Origin: Acanthaster planci
Lineage: Eukaryota; Echinodermata; Asteroidea; Valvatida; Acanthasteridae
DNA length: 64,000 nt
Direction of reading: 5' to 3'
NCBI RefSeq assembly: GCF_001949145.1
Contig: NW_019091556.1
Coordinates: 217,405 to 281,404 of the forward strand
How positions within the stretch are numbered: the stretch's first letter is position 1; the number at the start of each line of letters is the position of its first letter. The translations under genes were made by a program, and so were the position numbers. Positions 1 to 11,809 of the stretch are shown here, one piece after another. The notes below the pieces were generated by a model. It was not told the DNA's origin. It did no database searches and saw only the letters and a program-made list of their open reading frames with translations.

Positions 1-3000
1 TCCTGCTCGCTTAAGTGCCGGAATACCAGACAAAGAATAGTGCTCGTGCAAGGTGCAATGCGAAATTACAATTGAAAATACATTCTGCAAGGAGGACGAA
101 ACGGTTTTATGTAATAAACTTTTCTTGTACACTACTCTTTGGAAGTCTTGCTTACCCCAAACCAAAGCAGTTTTTCGTCTAGTTAGTTTTGTCTTCTTAA
201 CATTTATAGACAACACTTAATCCCGTCTTGTACCAAAGTAGCGTCACCCTTTCTGGTATTATGTATTGGGCGGTGCAGCCTGAGCTATATACAAGGCAAT
301 GGTCACAGAACGGGAGAGGAAATATCAAAGTGGTAAATATTCTTTACCAATCCCAAATCTGACTCCGATTTCATCACGTTTTGTCATTCCAAACCAACAA
401 TAATGGGGGTCCTACCTCCACGGTTGAACGAATTGAAGCCGGTAATCAATTGTAACGTGTTCTGATGTGTACGAGTTCCTTCTTTCAAATGTAATACATA
501 ACATGGCAAATAAATCAGCGGGTTCTGACTAAAAGAGGGTAAAATAAAAACACCGTTGTTAAGTTACTGTTGATGCCTTTATCTATCGACTAAATCCGTG
601 ATCAGTATCTTGGAGACCGCAACCGCAGCGGTGCCACGGTCGTGCACAGGTGGCACGCGCGCGTTTAATGCACCTCCAACCAATAGCGTATAGTGTTTGA
701 GTGCGCACGCGTGTTGTCATGGTTGTGAAATGAAGTTTCTTCAGGGCAGTCCAGGTTTGAGTGTACAAGAGACACCGCGCCCCCTTCGGTAAGCATGGGA
801 TCATTTTTACCGATTCTTATCTAAATTCCACTGAGTAAGATCTCCACGAGATCAACTTCTCATGCAAGAATAAGCTATGTTCATCCAATCGGCGAGGGCA
901 CTGCATGGCCTATTTTACGGCGCGCATGTTTTGTTTGGTCACAAGCGGTGAGTGTTGAGCACACGGCCAATGGCGAACAGAAGAACGCAGATGCCGCGTA
1001 TTAATACAAAGTGTGAAGTTCTTCGTTCTCACTGCCCCTTACACGTACCCTTAGAAATAAGACCGTGCCATCTGATTAGGTCTTGGCGCGCCCCTAGACA
1101 AATCATCTTCTACGTCATTTGTAGTGCATTTAATTCGCGCCTTCTGCCCTCTGTATACAGACAGTGTGGGCATCCGTGAAATGAAGAGATCGCTCCTGAC
1201 GTCTACAGCTGCTGATTGGTTCAGGAGTGGACTCTCGCCGTGGAACCTCGAGAGAAACTCTGTTACTTTCATAATGAAAGAGCCGAGGTGTTTATTGGTG
1301 ATGAATGGAGATGGCTGGATGGCAATCGTGCCAATAAATTAGCACTTAAATGGAGCAGCCAAAGCATTCTGCTCAATACTTAGCAACGGACATCTAAGGA
1401 GGACTTATAAAAGGATTCATTGTAATGTATGAAAATGCGAAGTTAGGCCTGTGATATTTGAAATCACAGATGCCAGTCACAGACTCCCGGTAATGAAGCC
1501 CCAGTAGTCATACAAGTCGAACGTCCATACAAAAATGTTTACCAGTCAAAGGAAAAAAATGATTACTTTGTGGGTTTCATTTGGGCTTCTTCAAGGGCAA
1601 TGTTGAAAGAAGACGCTGTGTTTAGACTCGGCACAGCTTGTCCAAGCATGGAACTCTATAATCCTAGCGAAGCCATACAGCGAAATGCAGCTTAAGGCAA
1701 GGTTGACATCACGGACGTTTTGATTAAAATCACACGTCGCCGTAATTGGGTGTACAATTTCATTAGCCTGCAAGCCAAATACCTCTCGATTATTTCAATA
1801 AAAATCCGTCTGCTTCGGAAGTTTAAGAGGGGATTACATTCCGACAAAGACATAAAATGGGAAAAGATTTTTCAAACAACAAAACTTAAGTGTTCTGAAG
1901 AAAACTTTAAATCTCGCGGGAAACCTCTGCATCATGAAAAGCAACGCTATAGCCACGAGGTAGCGCTGTAAATGGGCAATCTGTGAGCTAATGACATTCA
2001 GAAACATGAATAAGAGATTATTTAATCATTCACGTAGGTCACCATAGTCACACCATAGATTATGGTCACGCAAGCTATATTGCTCGTCGTGAAATGGTAC
2101 AATTGTCTGCCTTGATCGGAACAGTTGTCGTCGTTCGTCTCCTGTGTCATTACTCAACGGCTAAAGGCAGCATTGCCGAGCCGCACCGCATGAGTCTGCG
2201 CGTGATGCCGTGACCACAAGGCTAATATTGTCATTACCAACACACTCATCAAATGCTACCGGTCGTTAGGCGGTCGCGCGCAAAAAGGGTCTGCAAATTA
2301 CCGGGGCGGTTCCGTCCACAGCGCCGGTGTCAATTTATCGAGAGACCCGGTCGTTTATCAATGTCGCCAACCCACTGCCGATGGGCTTGGTTGAATAGGA
2401 TGGGGGCGCTATTTCCTTCACCAAGTTAATTTCAATCCGAAGGAGCACTACTGGCTTTGTATAGGCTCAGGCATGAGAAGTATACGTTCTGGTAAAAAAA
2501 AATGAGAGAGAGAGAAAAGCGAACCTTGCAAGTTTTGTGAAGGGGTTAATCCGAAGACTTAACCTATAGCAATATACACTGATAACCTCGCGTGCAAGAT
2601 GCCTTTCGTCATTATCACTCAGGTCTGCGACGTTATTGCAACATGAGATCATTTCTAGTCGGTGAAACGCAAGTAAGACAGACTTAACTATCCTTAATTG
2701 TCAACTAACAAGGAAGGCAAGTTTACCACTGAACCAACAGGGCATATGAATCTTAATTATGCACGAATTATTCCCAGTGGACATTAGGGAAAGACAACAT
2801 TGTTCACTTTTATACAGTTATGGATCACGTCATTAATGTTAACATAAATTACTATCCCGGTCACGCGACCAGGTTTTTCAAAGGAAAGCAAACTTCTCAA
2901 CAAGTCTGAGGAATACAATTTGACAATTATGTTTTGTGCCTTAGTGGTGTTTCTGAATACATGCACATCGTGGAATGTGGAAAAGTGGAAAATAAACTGG

Positions 3001-3500
3001 AAACGAACCCAGGAGTTAATTTAACCAGCCAACCCAAGCAACTAATCCAGTTTTTGTATAAAGCTTGGACAAAGCTACTACACCCCCATGAATGCATTCT
3101 GCTCCTTGGCCCTGAAATATGACGAGACTGAAGACCATCACCCCCCCAGAAAACTCAAATATTATTAAACATGGTTATTTATCCGCTTGAGATTCTCCAT
3201 CACGCCTGCTGGCTATCTCATTTTCCCGCGGGCGATAAAACATGAATGCAATCAACTACGCATGCTTAGGAAATAAATCAACAAAATATGAAACAGGGGA
3301 AAATAATAATAAACGGTGAAAGCGACAATAAAGAACAAAGTTTTCCACGTTGACGCCTCGCCAAGGTCAAACCAATTTAATTTTCACGGGTGCCTAGACG
3401 AACAAAATAGTCACTTTGGTGGGAGTCGGTTTTCGGCTGGCTGTGCGGTTGTAGGAAATAAAAATGCGATCTGCTAGTCAAATAAATAAATTCGGTTTCT
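1..3500. other. Non-coding stretch, no gene recognised
   Basis: AT-rich sequence with stops in all six frames; the longest frames are short (about 60-85 codons) and none resembles a known domain. It holds a small hairpin at 1449-1469 (arms CTGTGAT and ATCACAG), a TATAAAAGG string at 1406-1414 with no supporting gene, and a short GA-run near 2500. A more GC-rich patch with several CpGs lies at about 2150-2350. I see nothing else in it. Confidence 0.6.
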
Positions 3501-3557
3501 TACATTTTCAAACAAAATTAGTGTTCGCAATATTTTGAAAATTTAATAAAATCGAAA

Positions 3558-3588
3558 TGCGATTCCAAACTCATCCATTGGAATCGCA
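3558..3588. repeat. Perfect stem-loop, 11-bp arms, 9-nt loop
   Basis: TGCGATTCCAA at 3558-3568 is followed, after a 9-base loop, by its exact reverse complement at 3578-3588. The surrounding DNA is AT-rich, so the GC-containing arms stand out. The stem is too short for a metazoan pre-miRNA and the base pairing does not extend outwards. A second small palindrome (GTATCA, three bases, TGATAC) lies 48 bases downstream at 3636-3650. Function unknown. Confidence 0.7.
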
Positions 3589-3599
3589 ATGAATAGATC

Positions 3600-5250
3600 A
3601 CGTTATACATGCATTGTTAAAGAGGAGAAAAACAGGTATCAAAATGATACAGTGTTTACATTTTGTCTTCTGTACAACATATACCATGTGCGAATGTGCC
3701 TTGTTCATAGAACTGTGTTAGTTTCAAGTTTCGATATTTACATATAATCATGGGGGATTTTCCAAACAGTCTATGGCCAGTTGATCATAATGGCATCGGG
3801 ATTGCACAAAAGACGAACGAGAGATATGGGACAAACAGATAAACATTGAATTCCATGGGGAAAATCACTATCAACAACCCAGTAGACCTTTTACTAAAAA
3901 TGGTTGGAAGCCCAAATTTGAGGTAGCCAGCGTACACAGATTGATCCCGCCAAATCAACCCGGTCATCTGCAGTCCGATATAATCACTCTCTCCACGCGC
4001 CGCAAGAGAATAAACAGTCTCTGAACATTTTGCACCGGGCACACAAAAAGCACACTTGGCATAGTGCACTGGGGAAAAAAAACACCATTATTATTGCTTG
4101 CAGCAATTTCGCGGCCAAAGGGGCCTCAATTATTCCGCTAAGTATTTTCGCACCTTTTTTCAAGGTTAACCTAATGAAATCTTCACGGGCTTCATGTGCT
4201 TTCAGGCCAGACTAGAAAGACAAGGGAAAAATTCATACATCACTATGACCAACATGATCACACAAATGGAACAAACCATTATAATATGAACACCCTTGAA
4301 GATCTGTAAACTCAGTGTGACACATACTACATCAGAAAATACAAGGAAATAACGCGATATTAATGATGTAGGTCGAGACGGTTTATAAAGAGCAACCACT
4401 TTGTCCTGCACATTATAACGCATGTGTTCTGAAATGGCACAGTTTATTAAAGTTAGAAAACCGTTTTGACACATATTATTTTCTAAGGTTTATTAGGACG
4501 GCCAAAACCCATGGGTCCGTTTCAGAAATGAGAAATCAGGATTTTTATCAGTTGTTAAAAACTTAACGCTCAACTGGCCTTTCAAGTCGTATCAAAATGG
4601 TCATGAATTCAATCCTTGAAATGCACGACCTATTTGATTGTATTCCAAACCACGTAAATGCCCGGCCGGCATGCACGGCATACATTTGAATGAACAGAAA
4701 TTTAGGACAAGAGCTATGAACAAGAAAGGAACCTCCTAAGACATTTTGAATGATTGCAGTAAACGGACATACAAATAATTCATACAATATCTTTCAACAA
4801 CCATGTCTTCATTTTTCAACTGCTTCAGTTTCATCGAATACTGAAATATCAGCAGACATTAAGCTAATTACTTACTCTTTTATTAATTATGCTTTCCAAG
4901 AGCAAAAGAACAGAGTGTCAATCATCACCAGTATCGCAAAGTGAAATACAGAAAATTGTACTGTTCCATTATCACTCTTAATAAGTGAATAAAGCTATAT
5001 AATTATTAAGACATCTTAAATAAACCAACTTTTTGGCTGCATTTTTGAGGAATAATTTAGAGCATGTTTCTATGGAGATTCTAATTTATTACATGACAAC
5101 CAGACACTGCACGTTGAACGTGTGAACTTCCAGTGCAATTTTTCAAACATTTTCGCCAATTCAATAAAAAAAAAGCGCACACACGACGCATCGCCTTTCT
5201 CCCCAAGATATACTTGGGAGAAAATGTCCCGTAATTTTATAGAATAAATT
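3600..5250. other. Non-coding AT-rich stretch with homeodomain-type cores
   Basis: No domain-like reading frame. Around 4862-4892 there are two TAATTA-type cores (CTAATTAC and ATTAATTAT) about 20 bases apart, which could bind homeodomain proteins but could also be chance in AT-rich DNA. The 3785-4069 minus-strand frame (94 codons) shows no recognisable motif. Confidence 0.5.
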
Positions 5251-5259
5251 AGATTGGGC

Positions 5260-5400
5260 CACCCCAGGGGAATAGGTCGGCAGACCGGCCTACCAGCGAG
5301 CACTCCCCGGCGAAGCCCCCGAATGACGGGGGACACCCAGCGCTCTCGCTCCGCCGTCCATCCCGGGGAATCTCACGCTTAACTTCAGGCGCTCGCCGAA
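5260..5400. other. CpG-rich islet with a GC hairpin
   Basis: About 140 bases with clearly higher G+C and roughly 15 CpG dinucleotides, standing out from AT-rich flanks. Inside is a perfect hairpin, CCCCCG at 5316-5321 and CGGGGG at 5327-5332, with a 5-base loop. No TATA box or convincing downstream reading frame was found, so calling it a promoter would be guesswork; an unmethylated regulatory islet or a GC-rich repeat are alternatives. Confidence 0.45.
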
Positions 5401-5486
5401 TATAATTTCCCGTTACAGATTAGGTTTTCTCGTTGATTGGAGGTGCTAATAGGGGATATGTGATATAGATCCACGCGTCTAAAGCC

Positions 5487-5622
5487 ACAAGAAAGACACA
5501 GGAAGGGGAAGAGAACAGAGGACGGGTTAAAAAAAGGGATGCTGGAGAGGAAAAGGAGAGGACTAAAAGAAGAAGCAAGGTGGCTTTTTACGGGATGAGG
5601 GAAGGAGATGGGGAAAGAGGGT
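5487..5622. repeat. Purine-rich (GA) tract
   Basis: Most bases between 5487 and 5580, and again between 5592 and 5622, are A or G on the plus strand, with runs such as GGAAGGGGAAGAG. It is not a clean tandem repeat. Such asymmetry is typical of simple-sequence drift and can form triplex DNA; no coding interpretation is supported. Confidence 0.6.
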
Positions 5623-5699
5623 TCGATATTCTTGTCACCTGTCGAGGGAAGATCGGTGATTTAGCGTAGGGCGTTCGATCGGTGGAGGTGGTGGAGCAG

Positions 5700-8600
5700 C
5701 TTTCAATATTTCCGACTGAGTGAGCCCCCGGACTGAGCCATACTGGGGGACAGATGAAGGGGCAGACTGGCGTAGAATGAAGGAATGGGACGGCTCTATG
5801 GGGAGATTTAAATGCACGGAACCTCTTCAGGTGTCCCGGTGCCCTGTCGCTGAGTAACTGCTGGGTTGTGGAAGGGTTTTACTGGGGGAAATGACTAAGA
5901 CCTTTGTGAATATCTGTCATTGGAAAATGTCAGCAGTGTGGACTAGTATCCAGCAAACAAAGGGAAGGTGATATTCGTTCCAAAATTTTGAAATAAGACA
6001 ACTCCAATGCCCCTAGGTCCCTCAAAATGTCTCCTTCATAATCAAACCCATTGTCTTCCTGATTAAAATAAGCACAACTGGGTAATCAGAAAGAAAATTG
6101 AAATCTAGGCCTACCAGAATGATTTCAATGTGTCTAATTCATCACACGACCGTGGTTACTGATACATTATCATTTCATTGTAATTTCTTTGGTGTGTGTA
6201 CAAACGTTTTAATTCGAAACGTACACCAACGTTTCGGCAACCTAGCGCTCCAAATCTACATTAATTGTCAAAATAAATTCGCCATTTCCCTAAATATCTA
6301 TTCAACAAAGGCCTTGTAAGGTCGAAGGTTAGAGCGGTAAATCGAACTATGGCAATACCCCAGTAAAAAAGGGATGCGGCAGTTTATACGTTTCATGTCA
6401 ATTCTATTAAGTGGGGTTAGTAACTTGACGTCATTATTACGTCACCAAAATGAATGATTATCACACTATAATCTATAATTCTGAATACTGTTAGCAGGAA
6501 TGAAAGAGGCCTTGATGGAACAATGGCGATGGTGATGACAATGTCATGTCATCATGACGGTGGTAGGGTGGATGTGGTGATGAGGCACACGATGGTGGTG
6601 AACTTTAGTTTGATCGGCTAACGGTGGTGAAAGATTAAATTGACATTTCGACTGTACATGCAATGCTGAACTGAAAGTAATATTGATAACGCCGTGGCTA
6701 GCGACGGTAATTTTGACTTGGATATCTCGGCGTGGTGAAACTTCAAGTGCATCATAATAAGGTAAAATGGTGGCAAAGCGTCGAAATCTACACCATTGCC
6801 AACCTTTAAACATATTCGCAAACACTATGATAGTGAGTCCAAACTCCCACTGGATTTAACAACAGACAATCAAATATTCCAATTTCACATAAACTCACTA
6901 ATCCACCTCCCCAACAGCGTCCGAAAACACAGCCTAAAACTACATCACGACCACGATTGCAATAAGGGCAGAGGGAGAAAAAAAAGTTCCCAAATTGAAA
7001 CACGCATAATCAGCGATGCTCCAGCGTCGAAAGCCTGGCGACCGGGATATTCTAGCGGCTCTCATGGGGGATATGGGCTTGATAAGACCGGGGTAAGCCA
7101 CGTCGGCGGGCCGTCCCGTCCCGTGCAGGGGTACAGCTTACGGGTGCTAGTGCCGAGGTCTCGGCTGCAATTACATAAGTGTAATTTTCACAGTAGATTT
7201 GATCGCAATGCAATATTGGAGATAAATCCAGGCGATCCAGGCGCCAGTATGAATCGCCGCGGCGACAACTCGCATAAATCTCAACCCTTGCACGTCTGTC
7301 TATCGAACATTTTGTTTCATCTAAAAAGTCCGCCATCTCAAAATTTCTCTCACATATCTTCGTCTGATATTATCATAATTCCTATTATACAATGATGTGG
7401 TGGTAGTAATCAGGAAGCCGAGGGCTGGGCTATTAACCAAGAATGACTGTCAATACGAAAACTCATAAACTGAACAAAGGAATAGACTGACAAAATAAAG
7501 AATATGGATTGAGTGGGTCGGAAACCACACTTCACATTCAGGTCTGTATTGTGAACCAACTGGCACCCGACTGTGCAGAGGACGTGCAGTAAATATGGAA
7601 TTGGTACGTTTGTGAAGGCAAAACAGTTATGCCCACAATGGTCAAAGGTCAGGGTTGGAAGGTCGGTGTGAATTTCAAGTGTGCGACAGAAGAAAAGACA
7701 ACGGGCAGAGAAAATTGAAAATCTTTCATGCAAAATCAAAATCACAGCATAAAATACAAAGATCACGCAAAACAGAATGGACACCACGTCAACACATCGT
7801 ATACGCATAACATATAAATGGAATAAATGAAAGGATGGTATAGCCTGGAAATCTCGATGTTGTAGCATTTAGAAGAAAGGATTTACTTGAGAGTTAGAGC
7901 ACTAACCATGCGCAGAATACGCTTCCGTTCCGTTGTGCGAAGGAAATTCTGAAAAATACAAGGAATATGGTAGATTATATTGGTTTTGTCAAATTGTTTC
8001 TCATGCATTTATTCGGGGGATTACATAATATAGTCTGGCGTTATAAATTGTTGATGGTACCAACTGCGGTTCTTGGCAATGTTCATATGCATAACGGTGG
8101 CCTCCACAACAGCCTAAATGAAGTGATTGGTGCACAGTCTGACACACATTGTCACATTAAGCATGATTTCCCGCACAGGCAAAGGGCACTATCTGAATAG
8201 CTGTCATGTGATATCTCTGCATCCAATGGCCATTTTAGGGTGGAACAATGAGGTGCACGGCGCATGTTCTTCAAAGAATCCCGTTTGACAGACTTGATAA
8301 ACAACTGGAATGTTAATCTCTGTACAGCGTGAGGGGAACTTCACATGGAAAGCAAACTTTCGGCCGGCTGTAGCCGAAAATGTGGGAAAAGTCACACTAA
8401 CCATGTCCGTCACTGCAAACTGCACACGTAGGGGCAATACTTCAATTTGTATCACACTATGTTAACTAAAGAGTAGCATCAAAATAAACATGCAATAAGT
8501 TTGGTAAATCTGATCGTCAGGTAATGATAAAGCTGTCTTTTAGCTGTTTCTTAGTCTGTTTAAGATCATCACAATTGTTATTCACCACACAGCAACTAAT

Positions 8601-10000
8601 TTTGAAGATATGGTATCATGTATAAGATTGATTTTACAATTAACATTTGGGTAACAAGTAGAGTTGCATACCTCAGTCAAGAACTTGTACTCTATTGTTA
8701 CAATCAACACAAACACAAATTGTTAACTTCACTGTTAAATTGATTGGAAATGCCAAGCAAGTTTTGCCTTGAAAATATTATATCAAGTTTTAATTTTCAA
8801 TTTATTTGGCACAACGATATTGATTGGAGAGTAGCGTTCCTTTCCAAGCTGGTGGTGAAGGGGGGAAGGGTACAAACACGAGACAATGCTTGCAGCGGCG
8901 AGCCACAAAAGGGTCTTTGTCAGGTGTGGAGGGAAGGTTTTTATCTGGGCCGCGATGTTGTCGTCTGCCAAGACGCGTTTTGGAGGGAAATTGAAAATGT
9001 GCAATATCCGGCCGGCGAGTCGCGGGATCGATCCGCCATATTGTTGCTCTGTGGCACGCGCGCTGTCTTGTTCATGCCCAAAGATAGAATCCTAGGAATC
9101 GATTGACGCGGGAAAGAAAGCAATGTCATGTGATCAAAAAAGGTTCTGTGGCGACTTTGATACTCTCAAGGTGGAGGTGACCAAACGAAAAGAACTACTT
9201 CATTCAATGCATTTAAAGTTCGCGGCTACAAAGTTGGGTATTGCATAATCTATGGATAAAATGCGTAGCTAGCGACGTGATCACATCACACTAGGGTCCT
9301 CGCTAAGCGCTTGCAACCTTTCCAAATTTTAGTTGAAGTGGATTATTTTTAAACCAGGTGCAGTTTGATCAGGTTTTGGACGGAATTATACCCTGTCTCC
9401 ACCATCAGACTCGAACCTTTATCATATAAAAGCGGACATCTCGCTACAAAGTAAGCCTATTTGAAACGCCTCCCATTAAATCATTTGCACGACTTGGATT
9501 ACACAAGCGCATGCGCATTATGGCCTCGCACTCTTCCCCAAGGAATTTTTAGCTCGCGGTGAAGGAAAGCTGCAACTCTCAAGGTCGCCAGGTCTCTTTT
9601 ATTCCTTTTTCTCCCGCTTCCCTCCTGTTCTGACGGTGTTATTATCCTTCACACTTTTAATTTCATCAGGCGAGAATTACGGCTAATGGTTGGTGCGCGT
9701 CACCGCTGCTCATCACGGGGCAGAGGCGCGAGGCAGCGAGATTGGTTGTTTAGCTGACGGTGATGGCGGATGCATCGACCGTATTACCGCCAGGTGATAG
9801 GGTTATGTACCTCATCGGTTCGCCAACTCCTTGACTCATATCAGTTTCCTACATATTATTAGAGCCGAGCTGATAACTAAGTAAGGTGCTATAAGGAAGA
9901 TATCAACTGCAACAGTGGAAGAAAATAGTTCTTGAATATAATAAAAGATAACCACAAAAGAGATAATCAACTTGTGACCAGTTATCGTCACCACTTCCTA
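5700..10000. other. Non-coding stretch, no gene recognised
   Basis: Contains the window's longest uninterrupted frame (6796-7395, plus, 199 codons), which has no recognisable domain or signal peptide and a composition that does not look protein-like, so I do not call it a gene. A GC-richer patch with several CpGs lies at about 7020-7150. Several TATA-like strings (for example TATAAAAG at 9425-9432) lack supporting downstream frames. Nothing else stands out apart from the simple-sequence patch listed separately. Confidence 0.5.
6486..6610 (+). repeat. Degenerate GAT/GGT-rich simple sequence with inner palindrome
   Basis: The plus strand is dominated by imperfect GATGGT, GGTGAT and ATGGTG units. 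Within it TGATGACA at 6533-6540 is mirrored by TGTCATCA at 6547-6554, giving an 8-bp stem with a 6-base loop. It reads as an old microsatellite. The reverse strand is rich in His/Thr codons for this reason, which explains the frame found there. Confidence 0.55.
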
Positions 10001-10061
10001 CAGTAGCTGCTCCGTGTTGGCAACACATTATTTTCTGCATTTAGATTCTCTGGTAAAAATA

Positions 10062-10229
10062 CTGGCGATTCACGATAGTGTACCTCCAAGAGTTTGCAAC
10101 GAGTTGGCCAATCACAATGCGCGAAATCTGTCGACCCTATGTGCGTTTGGAAAGGGTCGACAGATTTCGCGAGTGGTGATTGGCCAACGCGTTGCAAACT
10201 CTTGGAGGCGCACTGTTGTGAATCGCGAG
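10062..10229. mobile_element. Palindromic foldback MITE, copy 1, flanked by TA
   Basis: The element is a near-complete inverted repeat: two arms of about 75-80 bases, roughly 90% identical to each other, meet around a short centre near 10137-10152. The ends read CTGGCGATTCAC on the left and, inverted, CTCGCGATTCAC on the right. A TA dinucleotide flanks each end (10060-10061 and 10230-10231), the target duplication expected of Tc1/mariner-type elements. A second, more diverged copy lies at 60832-60997. There is no coding capacity, so it would be non-autonomous. Each arm carries a GGCCAATCAC stretch (a CCAAT box) and a GTCGACCCT stretch near the centre. High arm identity suggests a fairly recent insertion. 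The superfamily assignment is inference from the TA flanks only. Confidence 0.85.
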
Positions 10230-10259
10230 TATTAAGATAAAGATTAATCATGCAATTTG

Positions 10260-11640
10260 ATAATACACTACAGTCCATACAACCTGTAGCAAGGCAGGGT
10301 GGCCGGGCTACTTCAACCTCAAGTTTTTTTGTACTTCATAACTCATTAAATTTCCACACTGAGATGTTGGATTTTAAATTGTTTTCATCCTGACCTTTAA
10401 AACGGCAAGAAGAAGGTTAGGAGAAAGGGCGTCCTCAACGGACATATTCTAATACACATTAGACATGCGCAATACAAACACAACCACTGTGGTTTGGCCT
10501 CATACGTACGACTGCATATATATCTCCCAGAGGATGATTTGGCAAGATGGCGGACGGCAATGATCACACGCGGGACGTTTATACTTTGATGCAGAACAGG
10601 AAACTGCAACAAGAGCTGGGATTCGCGACTAGGAATTGCTCAGAGTGACATTAATAATACCATTATGAATGATTAGACAACTCGAGACGAATCGACTTGG
10701 TCGACCCACTTTTCACACCGTCAGATGTGCTCACCTACAGGCTGTTTAGAGTTCATGCTGGACATGCCTCGATCCCACCAACGGGATAACTCTTCTATTA
10801 AACCACACCACTTGGTTTCAATCAGCAGTTCAATTGTTTAAAACACATGAAACATATAGGATTTTCAATCAAATTTATACAAACTGTTGAAGCGAGTCAG
10901 TTCAGTCTTTTTTTTTCAGACTCAGTTTAAAGTAGCGTGTCAAAATGAATTCAGAACGGATGAACATTTCCTAATTCAATACTTCAAAACAGTCATAATT
11001 TCATCGTGAAAAAGAAGTAATACGTGAGTTGGCTCATAGGGAAGGTAAATTGTTTTTTGTGTTTTTTCTCCAGATACCGAAGTGCAATCTCCCAATCACT
11101 TTTGAGATAAATGTTCATGACTTAGCGGTCGTGGCTGGCTGCAGATAGACACGGAGAATTCGCATTGCGTCCACCGCGCACTGATCAAGAGATTCCTGGT
11201 CGCACGCACCCATCTGTCACGACAAAACACATGCCACATGTACAGCAATAAACCGACACTTCAGTCCGACCGGCAAAAAGTGGTTTAAAAAAATTAATCC
11301 ATCAAATATAAATTCTTTGATTTGAAACATCAGATTCTAATTAGAAGTAAATAACAGTTTGTCTTGCATAATTGTTTCCCAATATAGTTTAACTTAATTG
11401 GCCGATTAAGTTGTTTGATTTTTCTCGTTTTCGACCTATCATCTGCACCACAGTTATAAGGTTCAGTCACGCTACTGAACCTTGAGGGCGCTGTTTAATC
11501 ACCCCACAGGCTATGGGTTACCCCTGTAGTTCGCCCAGCAGCTGACATACCCTAGAAGCTTGATTTTTATGTCCTTGTAAACAGTATCATTTAAAATGAT
11601 ACCGAACATTCATAAAGTGACAAATGTTTCATCCCCACAC
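10260..11640. other. Non-coding stretch, no gene recognised
   Basis: No domain-like frame. A perfect palindrome GTATCATTT-A-AAATGATAC lies at 11584-11602. A GAGGGCGCTG string occurs near 11484-11494. Otherwise AT-rich and featureless. Confidence 0.55.
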
Positions 11641-11662
11641 TGACACGTGACCCATATAAACG

Positions 11663-11800
11663 ACCTACAACTGGGCTGTCCTATAAATTTGGGGTTCAAT
11701 TTCTTCCCTGTCCTTGTTACTTCTGACGTATGATTTTGTAGGTTTAGAATACATTCACGAATTCCCAACAGCGATTAATCTCAATGCAAATTATCAGCCA
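11663..11800 (+). repeat. Dispersed repeat, copy A
   Basis: From about 11685 to 11800 this stretch aligns, with only about two bases of indel, to 54842-54955 at roughly 70-80% identity. Many of the differences are transitions, the pattern of two old copies of one family; weaker similarity reaches back to about 11663. The best-kept parts read GTATGATTTTGTAGGTTTAG and CTCAATGCAAATTA; the latter contains the octamer ATGCAAAT in both copies. No frame is conserved, so a SINE-like or exapted element is more likely than a coding exon. The family is not identified. Confidence 0.75.
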
Positions 11801-11809
11801 AACAAAAAA

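Noticed and set aside
6796-7395. Longest frame in the window, 199 codons, plus strand
   Set aside because: No recognisable domain, signal peptide or conserved motif. Long frames overlap on the opposite strand, and part of the interval is GC-rich, which lowers stop density. A chance frame near this length is plausible in 64 kb.
9380-9440. tRNA B-box-like GGTTCGAGTCT on the minus strand
   Set aside because: No A box at suitable spacing and no cloverleaf pairing; probably a chance match.
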